From DATILI01 sp035476635 (GTDB lineage Bacteria > Pseudomonadota > Gammaproteobacteria > Burkholderiales > Burkholderiaceae_C): a stretch of 64,000 nucleotides of DNA. Location of the stretch: assembly GCA_035476635.1 (NCBI GenBank), contig DATILI010000035.1, positions 1 through 64,000 of the forward strand, given 5' to 3'. Below the pieces are notes generated by a model, which was not told where the DNA came from, searched no databases, and was given only the letters and a program-made list of their open reading frames with translations. A program made the position numbers and the translations under genes. Positions 25,724 through 34,964 of the stretch are shown here, piece after piece (position 1 is the stretch's first letter; each line of letters begins with the position of its first letter).

Positions 25724-26874
25724 GTTTGCATCAGCCGCTTGGACTTGGCGATCGACATCAAGATGCCCAGGCCCATGCCCAGGGTAACCATGGCCGTGCC
25801 GCCGTAACTGATGAACGGCAGCGGCACGCCCACCACCGGCAGGATGCCGCTGACCATGCCCATGTTGACGAACGCATAGGTGAAGAAAATCACGGTGATG
25901 CTGCCGGCCAGCAAGCGCGCAAACAGCGTCGGTGCGTCCATTGCAATGGCCAGGCCGCGCAGCACCAGGAAGATGAAGCCGACGATCAGAAGCAGGTTGC
26001 CGAGCAGGCCGAACTCTTCGGAGAAAGCCGCGAAGATGAAATCAGTGGTGCGCTCCGGAATGAATTCCAGGTGGGTTTGCGTGCCCTGCATGAAGCCCTT
26101 GCCCAGGACGCCGCCCGAGCCGATCGCGATCATGCCCTGGATGATGTGAAAGCCCTTGCCCAGCGGGTCCTTGCTCGGGTCCAGCAGGGTGCAGATGCGC
26201 TGCTGCTGGTAGTCATGCAGCACCGGCCAGCGCACGCCATCGGCGCAGAGTTGCGATTCGAACAGCACCAGCAGGACGGCGCCGGTCAGCCCCAGCAGCA
26301 CCGGCGGCACGATCAGCTTCCAGCTCAGGCCGGCGAAAAAGATCACCGCCAGGCCGGCCACCATGACCAGGACCGCCGTACCCAGGTCGGGCTGCTTGAC
26401 GATCAAGCCCACGGGAATGGCCAGCAGAACACATGCCACGATGTAGTCCAGCGGTCGCAATTGCCCTTCGCGCTTCTGGAACCACCAGGCCAGCATCAGC
26501 GGCATGGCGATCTTGAGGATCTCGCTGGGCTGGATGGTGATGCCGAGGTTGATCCAGCGCCGCGCGCCCTTCTTGGTGATGCCGAAGATGGCCACCGCGA
26601 TCAGGAGCGCCACGCCCACCGTATACATGGGTACGGCAAATGCCATCAACCGTTGCGGTGGAACCTGGGCCACCACGAAGAGGATGGTGACGGCGATCAG
26701 CATGTTGCGGCCATGGTCCGCAAAGCGTGTGCCATGGTCGTAGCCCGAGGAATACATCGTCAGCAAGCCCGCGCAAGCCAGCAGCAACACGGCGACGGCC
26801 AACGGGCCGTCGAAGCCCCGGAACAGGGGAAGAATGCGCTGCAGCAGCGAAGGTTTCTCGAAAACAACGGCCAT
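25720..26874 (-). CDS. rodA: Rod shape-determining SEDS glycosyltransferase RodA
   Basis: RodA polymerises lipid II glycan strands in the elongation machinery with its PBP2 partner. The 384-residue protein has about ten membrane helices and SEDS signatures: GARRWINLG near residue 100, and the C-terminal GVPLPFISYGGTAM. FtsW, its division paralogue, is at 50279-51526 and has the FtsW-type [21 protein letters not shown], while this one reads LGITIQPSEILK, as in RodA. The usual neighbours mreBCD and pbp2 are not in this window. GATAAT lies six bases before the ATG with no Shine-Dalgarno. Confidence 0.95.
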   Translation of the reverse strand: MAVVFEKPSLLQRILPLFRGFDGPLAVAVLLLACAGLLTMYSSGYDHGTRFADHGRNMLIAVTILFVVAQVPPQRLMAFAVPMYTVGVALLIAVAIFGITKKGARRWINLGITIQPSEILKIAMPLMLAWWFQKREGQLRPLDYIVACVLLAIPVGLIVKQPDLGTAVLVMVAGLAVIFFAGLSWKLIVPPVLLGLTGAVLLVLFESQLCADGVRWPVLHDYQQQRICTLLDPSKDPLGKGFHIIQGMIAIGSGGVLGKGFMQGTQTHLEFIPERTTDFIFAAFSEEFGLLGNLLLIVGFIFLVLRGLAIAMDAPTLFARLLAGSITVIFFTYAFVNMGMVSGILPVVGVPLPFISYGGTAMVTLGMGLGILMSIAKSKRLMQT

Positions 26875-26913
26875 GGCGCGATTATCCCCGCCAGCAGGGG
26901 CCAGGTTTCGCCG

Positions 26914-26988
26914 CCGGGCCGCCCCAAGGCGAAACGCGGCCCCCTTGGGGGGCAGGGAGCTACACGCAGTGAGCGACCGTGGGGGCCA
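26914..26988 (+). repeat. Dispersed palindromic repeat, copy A (intergenic)
   Basis: About 75 bases between rodA and the kinase gene, with a GC-rich central palindrome (GGCCCCCTTGGGGGGC) followed by ACACGCAGTGAGCGACCGTG. Two diverged copies in the opposite orientation lie in murD (52155-52228 and 52408-52480). It resembles the short repeats scattered through Comamonadaceae intergenic DNA. Confidence 0.85.
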
Positions 26989-26990
26989 AT

Positions 26991-29441
26991 CTACCCGGCT
27001 TGGCGGAACGCCATCACGGCCTGGTTGCGCAGGGTGCGCAGCAGGGCCAGCTCCTTTTCATCCAGCACGATGCCGTTGGGCACCGACTGGTCGGCGTAGA
27101 TCAGCGCGAACGGCGCCCCTTTGAGCTGCAGCGGCAGCAGCAGGAAGGCCGGCGCGTTCAGCGACTGGCGGTACCACTGCGGCAGCCGCGTTGCCATGCG
27201 GGCCTCGGTGGCATCGCTGATCAGCGTGTCGGCGCCGCGGGTGCACACCGCGGCAAACAAGTCGCCCTCGGCTTTCAGCGGCACCTTGATGGCGCGCACC
27301 GCCTCCTGGTTGCCCTCGCCCAGGCCGAAGCGGCCGGTGATGGTTTCGGTCTTCGGGTCGCGCAGGCAGAACACGATCCTGCGAAAGCTCAAGGCGCGGA
27401 ACATGGTCTCCAGGATCATGCGCAGCACGTCGTTGAGCTTGAACTGCTCGACCATGGCATTGGTGATGTCCTGCACGCCAGCGGCCAGCATCTCGGTGAT
27501 CTGCGCCTTGCTCCGCTCGGCGGCGGCGCTGGCAGGAGCGCCAGCGGCGGGCGCTGAAGCGCGCAGTGCATGCGTCTGCAACGCATCCTCCGGCCCGGGC
27601 GCGGCCTTCGGGTCGGGCTGCTGCAGCAGGCGCCCGGCAGCAGAACCGGGTTGCACGCGGATGTCCATCACCTGCGCCAGCTGCACCAGCTTGCTGCGCG
27701 CCTTGGCAATGGCTTGCTCGATCTCGGCGGTGTTGCGCCCCAAAACGCGCGCATAGCGTGCAACCACCTCGCGCAGGCGCGCCGGCGCGGCCGCGGGATC
27801 GCTGCGCAACAGCGTGTCGGAGATTTCGTTGGCTGCCAGTGCGGTCCAGCGCAGGCGCTCCGGCCCGGCCTCCGCGGCCTTGGCCAGAACCGGCCCGGTG
27901 GGCTTGCGCATGCAGCGCTGCAGGCTGTCGGGCAGGCTCCAGGCCTTGGCCACACCGGCCCCCAGATCCTCCAGGGGCAGGCCCAACACCTGGATCGCGG
28001 CAGCCTCTTCACCGCCCTTGTGGTCAGCCGAAGCGAGCAGGCCGCGTATCTGGCGCGCCTCCTCCGGAAAATAGAACTCGGTCAAGAGCCGCCCCAGGTT
28101 CTGGAACATGGCGCCGATGAACGCTTCCTCGCCTTCGCGCGTGGCCATGGCGAGCTCGCTGGCCACCGAGCCCGCCATCAGCGCGCGCAGGAACTCCTCC
28201 TTGAGCTGGCCGACATGCGCCTTGTCCTGCATATGCTCCAGCAGAACCAGGCTCAGCGCCATGTTGCGCACCGCGTTGAAACCGACCAGGCTGACGGCGC
28301 GCGACACCGTGCTGATGGTGCCGCCGCCCGCGTGCGCGAAGTTCACGCTGTTGACCATGCGCAAGAGCTTGTTGGTCAGCGCCACGTCCTTCAGGATCTC
28401 ATTGGTGAGGTCGCTCACGCTTTCGGTGTCGGAACTGGCCACGCTCTGGATGCGCACCACCGAGTCCGACAAGGTCGGAAAGTCGCTCTTGTGGCGCATG
28501 CGCCGCAACAGAAAATCCAGCGTGCCGTTCTGCGCGGCGGCCGCCTCCGCCGCGGCCGCGGACCTAGGTGCTGCCCAGGCCTGCAGCGCGTCGCGCATGG
28601 CCTGGGCGCTTGTATAGCGCCGCGCCGGGTCGCGCGCCAGCGCACGCAACACGATGGCGCGCAAGGCATCGTCGACCTGGGGGTCCAGGTCTGCGGGAAG
28701 GGCCAGGTCTTCCTGGGCAATCCGGTAGATGGCGCGCATGGAGTCCTGCTCGGCCACCAGCGGTTTGCCGGACAGCATTTCGGCCAGGACCAGGCCGGCT
28801 GCAAAAACATCCATGGCCGGCGCCGGCGCGGCGCCTTGAGCCGCCTCTGGGGCAAGGTACGCGGGAGTTCCGCTCACCGCTGCACCGCTGCCGGGTGAGA
28901 CCTGGCCGTGTGCGCGGGCGGCCATGCCGAAATCCATGACGCGCGCGCGGCGGTTTTCTTCGACCAGCACATTGGAAGGCTTCAAATCGCGGTGGATCAC
29001 GCCGGCCGCATGCGCGGCCTCCAGGGCGCCCAGCACATCGAGCATCAGGATCACGGCATCCCGGGGCGGCAAGGCGCCGCGCTGGCGCAGGTATTCGGCA
29101 AGCGAGATTCCCGCGACGTACTCGAATACCAGGTAAGGCTGCTGCTCGTGCACGTCGGCCTCGAACACCGGCACGATGCGCGGATGCGCCAGGCGGCTGA
29201 CGCTGCGCGCCTCCTGCAGCCACTCGCTGAGCATCTGCGCGCCATCGGCTGCGAAGGGCCGCATGACCTTGATCGCCACCTCGCGCTCCAGCCGAGGATC
29301 GAACCCCAGCCAGACCGTCGCTTGCGCACCTTTGCCGAGTATTTTCCGGAGTTCGAAACGGCCAAGCGTGCCCGGCAATTGCGCCGCTGTGGCGCCGGAA
29401 GCCAGGCGTTTGATGGTGGAAAGTGGGGTGAAATCTGGCAT
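26991..29441 (-). CDS. Ser/Thr protein kinase fused to HDOD and GAF domains
   Basis: The 816-residue protein has three modules. A Hanks-type kinase (about 29-290) has ATP-binding GKGAQATVWLG, Lys58, Glu77, HRDLKPSN (150-157) and DFG (170-172), all catalytic residues intact. An HDOD domain (about 310-510; SDFPTLSDSVVRIQ, GFNAVRNMALSLVLLEH) lacks HD-phosphohydrolase metal residues, as usual for HDOD. A GAF-like domain fills 640-810. There is no membrane helix. This suggests a soluble signalling hub in which phosphorylation and ligand binding are linked; targets are unknown. The adjacent gene upstream encodes a paralogous stand-alone HDOD protein. Confidence 0.88.
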   Translation of the reverse strand: MPDFTPLSTIKRLASGATAAQLPGTLGRFELRKILGKGAQATVWLGFDPRLEREVAIKVMRPFAADGAQMLSEWLQEARSVSRLAHPRIVPVFEADVHEQQPYLVFEYVAGISLAEYLRQRGALPPRDAVILMLDVLGALEAAHAAGVIHRDLKPSNVLVEENRRARVMDFGMAARAHGQVSPGSGAAVSGTPAYLAPEAAQGAAPAPAMDVFAAGLVLAEMLSGKPLVAEQDSMRAIYRIAQEDLALPADLDPQVDDALRAIVLRALARDPARRYTSAQAMRDALQAWAAPRSAAAAEAAAAQNGTLDFLLRRMRHKSDFPTLSDSVVRIQSVASSDTESVSDLTNEILKDVALTNKLLRMVNSVNFAHAGGGTISTVSRAVSLVGFNAVRNMALSLVLLEHMQDKAHVGQLKEEFLRALMAGSVASELAMATREGEEAFIGAMFQNLGRLLTEFYFPEEARQIRGLLASADHKGGEEAAAIQVLGLPLEDLGAGVAKAWSLPDSLQRCMRKPTGPVLAKAAEAGPERLRWTALAANEISDTLLRSDPAAAPARLREVVARYARVLGRNTAEIEQAIAKARSKLVQLAQVMDIRVQPGSAAGRLLQQPDPKAAPGPEDALQTHALRASAPAAGAPASAAAERSKAQITEMLAAGVQDITNAMVEQFKLNDVLRMILETMFRALSFRRIVFCLRDPKTETITGRFGLGEGNQEAVRAIKVPLKAEGDLFAAVCTRGADTLISDATEARMATRLPQWYRQSLNAPAFLLLPLQLKGAPFALIYADQSVPNGIVLDEKELALLRTLRNQAVMAFRQAG

Positions 29442-29551
29442 GGAAACTGACGTGCGCTCTCAAAACAACTGCGTCCGCTTTGGCGGATCTGGAGGCCCCC
29501 GACCCCTTGAATGTAACCAAACTGTCACCGCGCCGTAAGCCCGAAAAGGAC

Positions 29552-30541
29552 CTATTTCATCGTCAAGTCCAACCGCAAGGCCTGGGCCAGGGTCTTGAGC
29601 TTTTGCCGCGCCTTCAGGATCGCTGCCTCGACGCCCTTGGGCGTGAGTGTCAGCGTGCGCGCATAGCGCTCGGCCAGCCTGGCCAGCCGCGGCGCCTGCT
29701 GCGCCGGCTCGGCGGTCAGCAGGACGTCGGCAATCTCGCTGGCCGCCAGGGTGGTCCAGCGCAGGCGCTCAAGGGGTTGGTCCGGCGGCTTGGGTGGCGG
29801 CACGCCCGAAGGCTTGCGCATGCAGCGCAACAAGGTCTCGGGCATGCCCCAGAGCTTGGCCACGTTGATCCCCAGGTTCTCGTAGCTCACGCCCAGGGTC
29901 TTGGCCGATGCGCCATCCTCGCCGCTTGCGTACTGGCCAGCGACCACGAGCCGGCGCACCTCCGCCGCCTCACCGGGGAAATAGAAGCCCGCGAGCATGC
30001 GCCCCAGGTTCTGGAACATGGCACCGACAAAGGCATCTTCCACATCGTGCGGCACCGCGCACAACTCCCCGGCCAGCGAGCCTGCGAGCATGGCGTGCAG
30101 GAAATCCTGCTTGAGTTGCCCGGTGTTGACCTTGTCCTTCATGTGCTCCATCAGCACCACGCTCAGTGCCATGTTGCGCACGGCGTTGAAGCCCACCAGG
30201 ATCACGGCGCGCGACACTGAGCTGACGCCGCTGCGCCCTGGGTGGGCAAAGTGCACGCTGTTGACCAGGCGCAGAAGCTTCTGGGTCAGCGCCACGTCGC
30301 GCAGAATCTGGTCGGCCAGATCAGCGACGCTGCCCTTCTCCGAGCTGGTGATCTCCACAATGCGGCTGACCGAGTCGGAAAGCGCCGGGAAATCGCCCTT
30401 GGCCTGCATCCGGCCCAGAAGGACATCGAACGCGGCATCGCCGGTTACGCCGGGGGGCAGGTCGGCGGCCGGGCTCGGGGCTGTGGGAGATGCAGAATCA
30501 GGCATACGGAAATTGACGACTTTATTGTTTGGACGCCCCAT
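29552..30541 (-). CDS. HDOD domain protein (paralogue of adjacent kinase HDOD)
   Basis: With ATG 30541 (AAGGGCGG upstream) the product has 329 residues. The HDOD domain (about 45-245) is closely similar to that in the neighbouring kinase, sharing GFNAVRNMALS, AMFQNLGR and RCMRKP, and the similarity continues to the C terminus (LRWT-LAA-EI). HDOD proteins are non-catalytic HD-fold regulators in stress, motility and two-component signalling. Tandem duplication with later kinase fusion, or loss of kinase here, explains the pair. The esterase gene starts 40 bases away on the other strand, so both promoters overlap. Confidence 0.85.
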   Translation of the reverse strand: MGRPNNKVVNFRMPDSASPTAPSPAADLPPGVTGDAAFDVLLGRMQAKGDFPALSDSVSRIVEITSSEKGSVADLADQILRDVALTQKLLRLVNSVHFAHPGRSGVSSVSRAVILVGFNAVRNMALSVVLMEHMKDKVNTGQLKQDFLHAMLAGSLAGELCAVPHDVEDAFVGAMFQNLGRMLAGFYFPGEAAEVRRLVVAGQYASGEDGASAKTLGVSYENLGINVAKLWGMPETLLRCMRKPSGVPPPKPPDQPLERLRWTTLAASEIADVLLTAEPAQQAPRLARLAERYARTLTLTPKGVEAAILKARQKLKTLAQALRLDLTMK

Positions 30542-30581
30542 TTTCACCGCCCTTTCGCCTTCGCTTTCATCTTCTTGCGCC

Positions 30582-31169
30582 ATGGCCACCACCCACTTGC
30601 TGTACCTGCACGGTTTTCGCTCTTCGCCCCAGTCGACCAAGGCGCGCCAGGTCGCGGCGCGGGTCCAGGCACAGCATCCACACGTGACCTGGTGGTGCCC
30701 GCAGCTGCCGCCCTCGCCGCGCGAGGCCATGCAAATGGTGGCCGAGGGCATTGCCACGTGGCCGCGCGAGCGCATGGCCGTCATCGGCTCTTCGCTCGGC
30801 GGCTTCTACGCCACCTGGGTGGCCGAGCAAACCGGCTGCCCGGCCGTGCTGCTGAATCCGGCCGTGCACCCGGCGCGCGACCTGCGCAAGTACATCGGCG
30901 AGCAAACCACGTGGCACGACCCAGCGGAGCATTTCTACTTCAAGGCTGAGTACGTGGATGAGCTGGTGGCGCTGCAGGCCCAAGCGCCGGCCGACAACAA
31001 CCACATCTTGGCCATCATCGCGAAAGGGGACGAAGTGCTCGACTGGCGCGAAATGGCCGGCCGCTACCCCGGCGCCCGCATCAAGCTGCTGGAGCACGGC
31101 GACCATGCCCTGAGCGATTTCGACGAGCACATCGACGAGTTGTTCGCGTTTCTGTCCTTGCGGGGCTGA
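30582..31169 (+). CDS. YqiA/YcfP-family alpha/beta-hydrolase (esterase)
   Basis: The 195-residue small alpha/beta-hydrolase starts MATTHLLYLHGF with the oxyanion HGF; the nucleophile is Ser71 in GSSLGG and the likely His is in LEHGDHALSDF near the C terminus, with an Asp in AIIAKGDEVLDW. This length and pattern is the YqiA family, esterases of unknown physiological substrate that in E. coli sit beside parE/cpdA. ATG 30582 is the first codon outside the HDOD promoter region; longer frames lie antisense to that gene. Confidence 0.88.
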   Translation: MATTHLLYLHGFRSSPQSTKARQVAARVQAQHPHVTWWCPQLPPSPREAMQMVAEGIATWPRERMAVIGSSLGGFYATWVAEQTGCPAVLLNPAVHPARDLRKYIGEQTTWHDPAEHFYFKAEYVDELVALQAQAPADNNHILAIIAKGDEVLDWREMAGRYPGARIKLLEHGDHALSDFDEHIDELFAFLSLRG

Positions 31170-31207
31170 GAAGCCCGCCCCTCGGGCCCCATGGGACAAT
31201 CGCGCCC

Positions 31208-33253
31208 ATGTATGCATTGTTTGAAGAAGCCGGCAAGTTCCAGGCCGGGCGCGTGCTTTCCGAAGCTGAAAGCTCGGCGCAGGTGGAACTGGAAAGCGGC
31301 AAGCGCGTCAAGGTCAAGGCCGCCAACGTCCTGCTGAAATTCGAGAAACCCGCACCAGCGGCGCTGATGGGCGCGGCGCAGGCCTTGAGCCAGACCATCG
31401 AACTGGAGCTGGCCTACGAATTCGCACCCGAGGAAGAGTTCGGCTTTGCCGAGTTGGCGCGCGACTATTTCAGCGCGCAGGCCACCTTGGAGCAGCAGGC
31501 CGCCGCCCTGTTCCGCCTGTTCGAGGCGCCGCACTACTTCCGCCGCGCCGGCAAGGGGCGTTTTCGCAAGGCGCCGGCCGAGATCGTGCAGCAGGCGCTG
31601 CTGGCGATCGAAAAGAAAAAGCAGATCCAGGCGCAAATCACCGAATGGGCCGGCGAGCTGGGCCAGGGGCGGTGCCCGGCGCCTATCACGGAGCAGCTCT
31701 ACAAGATCCTGTTCAAGCCGGACAAGAACGCGCCCGAGTACAAGGCCGTTGTCGAGGCCGCGCGCGCCACGCACCTGGCGCCGCTGGACCTGCTGCAAAA
31801 GGCCGGCGCGATTGCCTCGCCCTACCAGTTCCACTGGCAGCGCTTCCTGTTCGAGAATTTTCCCAAGGGCACCGGTTTCCCGGCCCTGGATGCACCGCTG
31901 GTCAAGGAAGAGCTGCCGCTGGCCGCTGTGCAAGCCTATTCCATCGACGACTCGGCCACCACCGAGATCGACGACGCCCTGTCGCTGCAGGGCCTGGGCT
32001 CGGGCACCGTGGTGCTGGGCATCCACATCGCCGCGCCAGGTCTGGCGCTGGCGCCGGCCAGCCCCATCGACCAGGTGGCGCGCAACCGCCTGTCCACCGT
32101 CTACATGCCGGGCTACAAGGTGACCATGCTGCCCGACGAGGTGGTGCAGCGTTACACGCTGCAAGCGGGCCGCGAATGCCCGGCCGTTTCGCTCTATGTC
32201 ACGCTGGATGAAGCCACGCTGGCACTCAAGTCCTCCGAAACCAAGCTGGAGCGCGTGCCGATCGCGGCCAACCTGCGGCACGACCAGCTGGACAGCGTCG
32301 TCACGGCCGAATGGCTGGAGAATCCGGCGTTCGAACATCCGGACGGCGGGCAGGCACCGGCCCTGGGGCGCGAGCAGCTCGGCTTCCTGTACCGCCTCGC
32401 TAAACACCTGAAAGCCCAGCGCGAAGTGGTGCGCGGCAAGCCCGAAAACTTCAACCGGCCCGACTACAACTTCAGGCTGGTCGGCAACGATGGCCGCGAA
32501 CCGCAGGGCGACGAGCAGGTGCAGATCAGCACCCGCCAGCGCGGCGCGCCGCTGGACCTGATTGTGGCCGAGGCCATGATCCTGGCCAACAGCACCTGGG
32601 GCCAGTGGCTGGCCGAGCTCGGCGTGCCGGGCATCTACCGCAGCCAGGCCAGCCTGGCGCCGGGGGTGAAGGTGCGCATGGGCACCAAGGCGCTGCCGCA
32701 TGCCGGCATCGGCGTGAAGAGCTATGCCTGGAGCACCTCGCCGCTGCGCCGCTACACCGACCTGGTCAACCAATGGCAGATCATTGCCTGCGCGCGCCAT
32801 GGCAAAACAGCGGCCTTGGCCGCGCCGTTCAAGCCCAAGGACACCGAGCTGTTTTCCATCATCTCTGCCTTTGATTCCGCCTATAGCGCCTACAACGGCT
32901 ACCAGGGCGGCATGGAGCGCTTCTGGACGCTCAAGTACCTGCAGCAGCAGGGCCTGACCGAAATCACCGCCAGCGTGTTCCGCGAGGGCATGGTGCGCGC
33001 CGACACGCTGCCGCTGGTGTTGCCGGTGCTGGGCGCGCAAGACCTGCCGCGCGGCGCGCACGTGCGAGTGAAGCTCGGCGCCATCGACGAAATCACGCTC
33101 GATATCACCGGCACGGTGGTCGAACGCCTCGACGAAGCGGCAGACGCGCAAGCGCCGGAGGAAGACGAAGAAGAGCCAAGCGCCGGGCCGATCGCGATTG
33201 CCGTCGATATGAACGAAACCGAGGCTGCTTCCAGCGATAATTCGTCCTCGTGA
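31208..33253 (+). CDS. RNase II/R-family 3'-5' exoribonuclease
   Basis: The 681-residue protein degrades RNA from the 3' end. The RNB catalytic domain (about 245-580) has the acidic cluster YSIDDSATTEIDDALSLQ, whose Asp residues bind magnesium, and RRYTDLVNQWQI near the end of the domain. Both the N-terminal part and the C-terminal tail are short compared with RNase R, closer to RNase II size. GACAAT lies seven bases before the ATG and no Shine-Dalgarno is visible. It is the first gene of the rnb-tonB-aroE-mtgA run common in Burkholderiales, and its stop overlaps the next start (GTGA). Confidence 0.9.
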   Translation: MYALFEEAGKFQAGRVLSEAESSAQVELESGKRVKVKAANVLLKFEKPAPAALMGAAQALSQTIELELAYEFAPEEEFGFAELARDYFSAQATLEQQAAALFRLFEAPHYFRRAGKGRFRKAPAEIVQQALLAIEKKKQIQAQITEWAGELGQGRCPAPITEQLYKILFKPDKNAPEYKAVVEAARATHLAPLDLLQKAGAIASPYQFHWQRFLFENFPKGTGFPALDAPLVKEELPLAAVQAYSIDDSATTEIDDALSLQGLGSGTVVLGIHIAAPGLALAPASPIDQVARNRLSTVYMPGYKVTMLPDEVVQRYTLQAGRECPAVSLYVTLDEATLALKSSETKLERVPIAANLRHDQLDSVVTAEWLENPAFEHPDGGQAPALGREQLGFLYRLAKHLKAQREVVRGKPENFNRPDYNFRLVGNDGREPQGDEQVQISTRQRGAPLDLIVAEAMILANSTWGQWLAELGVPGIYRSQASLAPGVKVRMGTKALPHAGIGVKSYAWSTSPLRRYTDLVNQWQIIACARHGKTAALAAPFKPKDTELFSIISAFDSAYSAYNGYQGGMERFWTLKYLQQQGLTEITASVFREGMVRADTLPLVLPVLGAQDLPRGAHVRVKLGAIDEITLDITGTVVERLDEAADAQAPEEDEEEPSAGPIAIAVDMNETEAASSDNSSS

Positions 33254-34116
33254 ACCTCCGCGCCACCCTCCGGTCCTTCAGCACGCTGCAGCTCGCCCTG
33301 GGGGCATCTTTTGCGGTGCACGCAGTGCTGCTGACGGTGCGCATTGTCGACCCCGAGGGCTTCAATCGTGTGTTCAAGGACACGCCGCTGGAAGTCATCC
33401 TCGTCAACTCCAAATCCGATGAGCGTCCGGAACAGGCCAAGGCCATTGCGCAGGCTTCGCTGGCCGGCGGTGGCCAGGCCTTGAAGGGCCGTGCCACCAC
33501 GCCGCTGCCGCCGGCCGCGATGGCCCAGCTGGGCGAGACCATGGAGGAAACCCAGCGCAAGATGGAGGCCATGGAGGAACAGCAGACCCAGCTGCTGGCC
33601 CAGGTCCGCAAGCAGCTCGCCGCCTTGCCGCTGCCTGACCCCAAGCGGCCCAGCAACACGCCCGAGCTGGCGGCACAGGACGAAAGGCGGCGCCAGCTCG
33701 TCAAGCTGCTGGCGGAGATCGAGCGGCGCATCAACGAGGAAAACGAGCGCCCCAAGCGCCGCTACGTGAGCCCGGCCACGCGCGAAGAGGTGTACGCGGT
33801 CTACTACGACGGCCTGCGCCGCAAGGTGGAAGACAAGGGCACGGAAAACTTCCCCGAGTCCGGCGGCAAGAAGCTCTATGGCGAACTCACGATGATCGTG
33901 ACGGTCAACTTCGACGGCCAGATTCTCGGCACCGAGGTGGTGGAAAGCTCGGGCAACCGCACGCTGGACCGGCGCGCCCAGGCCATCGTGCTCACCGCCG
34001 GCCCGTTCGGCCGCTTCAGCGACGCCATGCGGGCCAAGGCCGACCAGATACTGGTGGTGTCGCGCTTCAAGTTCACGCGTGAAGAAACTCTCGAAACCAA
34101 GCTCAGCAGTAGATAA
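33250..34116 (+). CDS. TonB C-terminal domain protein (energy-transducer-like)
   Basis: The GTG start overlaps the upstream stop by four bases. The 288-residue protein has an N-terminal membrane helix (about 13-30), a long coiled-coil and Pro-rich periplasmic stalk (about 85-175), and a C-terminal TonB-like domain (about 195-285; LTMIVTVNFDGQILGTEVVESSGNRTLDRRA). It could carry proton-motive energy to outer-membrane receptors or play a TolA-like structural part. No exbB, exbD or receptor gene is beside it. Its fixed place between rnb and aroE suggests operon history rather than shared function. Confidence 0.85.
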   Translation: MNLRATLRSFSTLQLALGASFAVHAVLLTVRIVDPEGFNRVFKDTPLEVILVNSKSDERPEQAKAIAQASLAGGGQALKGRATTPLPPAAMAQLGETMEETQRKMEAMEEQQTQLLAQVRKQLAALPLPDPKRPSNTPELAAQDERRRQLVKLLAEIERRINEENERPKRRYVSPATREEVYAVYYDGLRRKVEDKGTENFPESGGKKLYGELTMIVTVNFDGQILGTEVVESSGNRTLDRRAQAIVLTAGPFGRFSDAMRAKADQILVVSRFKFTREETLETKLSSR

Positions 34117-34124
34117 GTCTCCCG

Positions 34125-34952
34125 ATGGATCAGTATTGCGTCATGGGCAATCCGGTGGAGCACAGCAAGTCGCCGTGGATCCATGCCCGGTTTGCCGAAC
34201 TCACCGGCCAGTCCCTGCACTACGGCAAGCGCCTGATCGCGCTGGACGGCTTTGCCGCCGGCATTGCCGCCTTTCGCGCCGAAGGTGGCAAGGGCTGCAA
34301 CATCACCGTGCCGTTCAAATTCGAGGCCGCCGCGCTGGCCAGCGCCGAAACCGAACGTGCGCGCCTGGCAAAGGCCAGCAATACGCTGCGCTTCACGGCC
34401 GATGGCATCCATGCCGACAACACCGACGGCATCGGCCTGGTCCAGGACATCGAGCGCAATGCCGGCATCGCCCTGGCCGGCCGCGACGTGCTGCTGCTGG
34501 GCGCCGGCGGCGCCGCGGCGGGTGTACTGGGGCCGCTGCTGCAAGCCAGGCCGCGCAGCATTACCGTGGCCAATCGCACTGTGCCCAAGGCCGTGGAGCT
34601 GGCGCAGCGCCACAGCGCCTTCGCAGCGCTGCACCAGGCGGCGCTGCAAGCGGCCGAGCTGCATGCGCTGAACAGCGCATTCGATGTCGTCATCAATGCC
34701 ACGGCCAGCAGCCTGGGCGGCGCCGGCGTGCCGGTTGCGGCCAGCGTACTTCGACCCAGCGCGTTGGCCTACGACATGATGTACGGGCCGGCGGCCCAAG
34801 GTTTCATGGCCTGGGCGCGCGAGCACGGCGCTGTGGCGCGCGACGGCCTGGGCATGTTGGTGGAGCAGGCGGCCGAATCGTTCTTCATTTGGCGCGGCGT
34901 ACGCCCGCCTTCGGCGCAGGTGCTGGCAGAACTGCGCGCCCTGCTGGGTTAG
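34125..34952 (+). CDS. aroE: Shikimate dehydrogenase (NADP+)
   Basis: AroE reduces 3-dehydroshikimate to shikimate. The 275 residues match the family; the catalytic pair is Lys65 in NITVPFK and Asp101 in NTDGIG, the substrate Ser pair is in EHSKSPWIH, and the nucleotide loop is GAGGAA (126-131). NRT (NRTVPK) at the second strand marks NADP preference. It starts nine bases after the TonB-like stop and precedes mtgA by 12 bases. With aroG at 13191-14318, two steps of the shikimate pathway lie in this window. Confidence 0.96.
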   Translation: MDQYCVMGNPVEHSKSPWIHARFAELTGQSLHYGKRLIALDGFAAGIAAFRAEGGKGCNITVPFKFEAAALASAETERARLAKASNTLRFTADGIHADNTDGIGLVQDIERNAGIALAGRDVLLLGAGGAAAGVLGPLLQARPRSITVANRTVPKAVELAQRHSAFAALHQAALQAAELHALNSAFDVVINATASSLGGAGVPVAASVLRPSALAYDMMYGPAAQGFMAWAREHGAVARDGLGMLVEQAAESFFIWRGVRPPSAQVLAELRALLG

Positions 34953-34964
34953 GACCGGGGCCGC

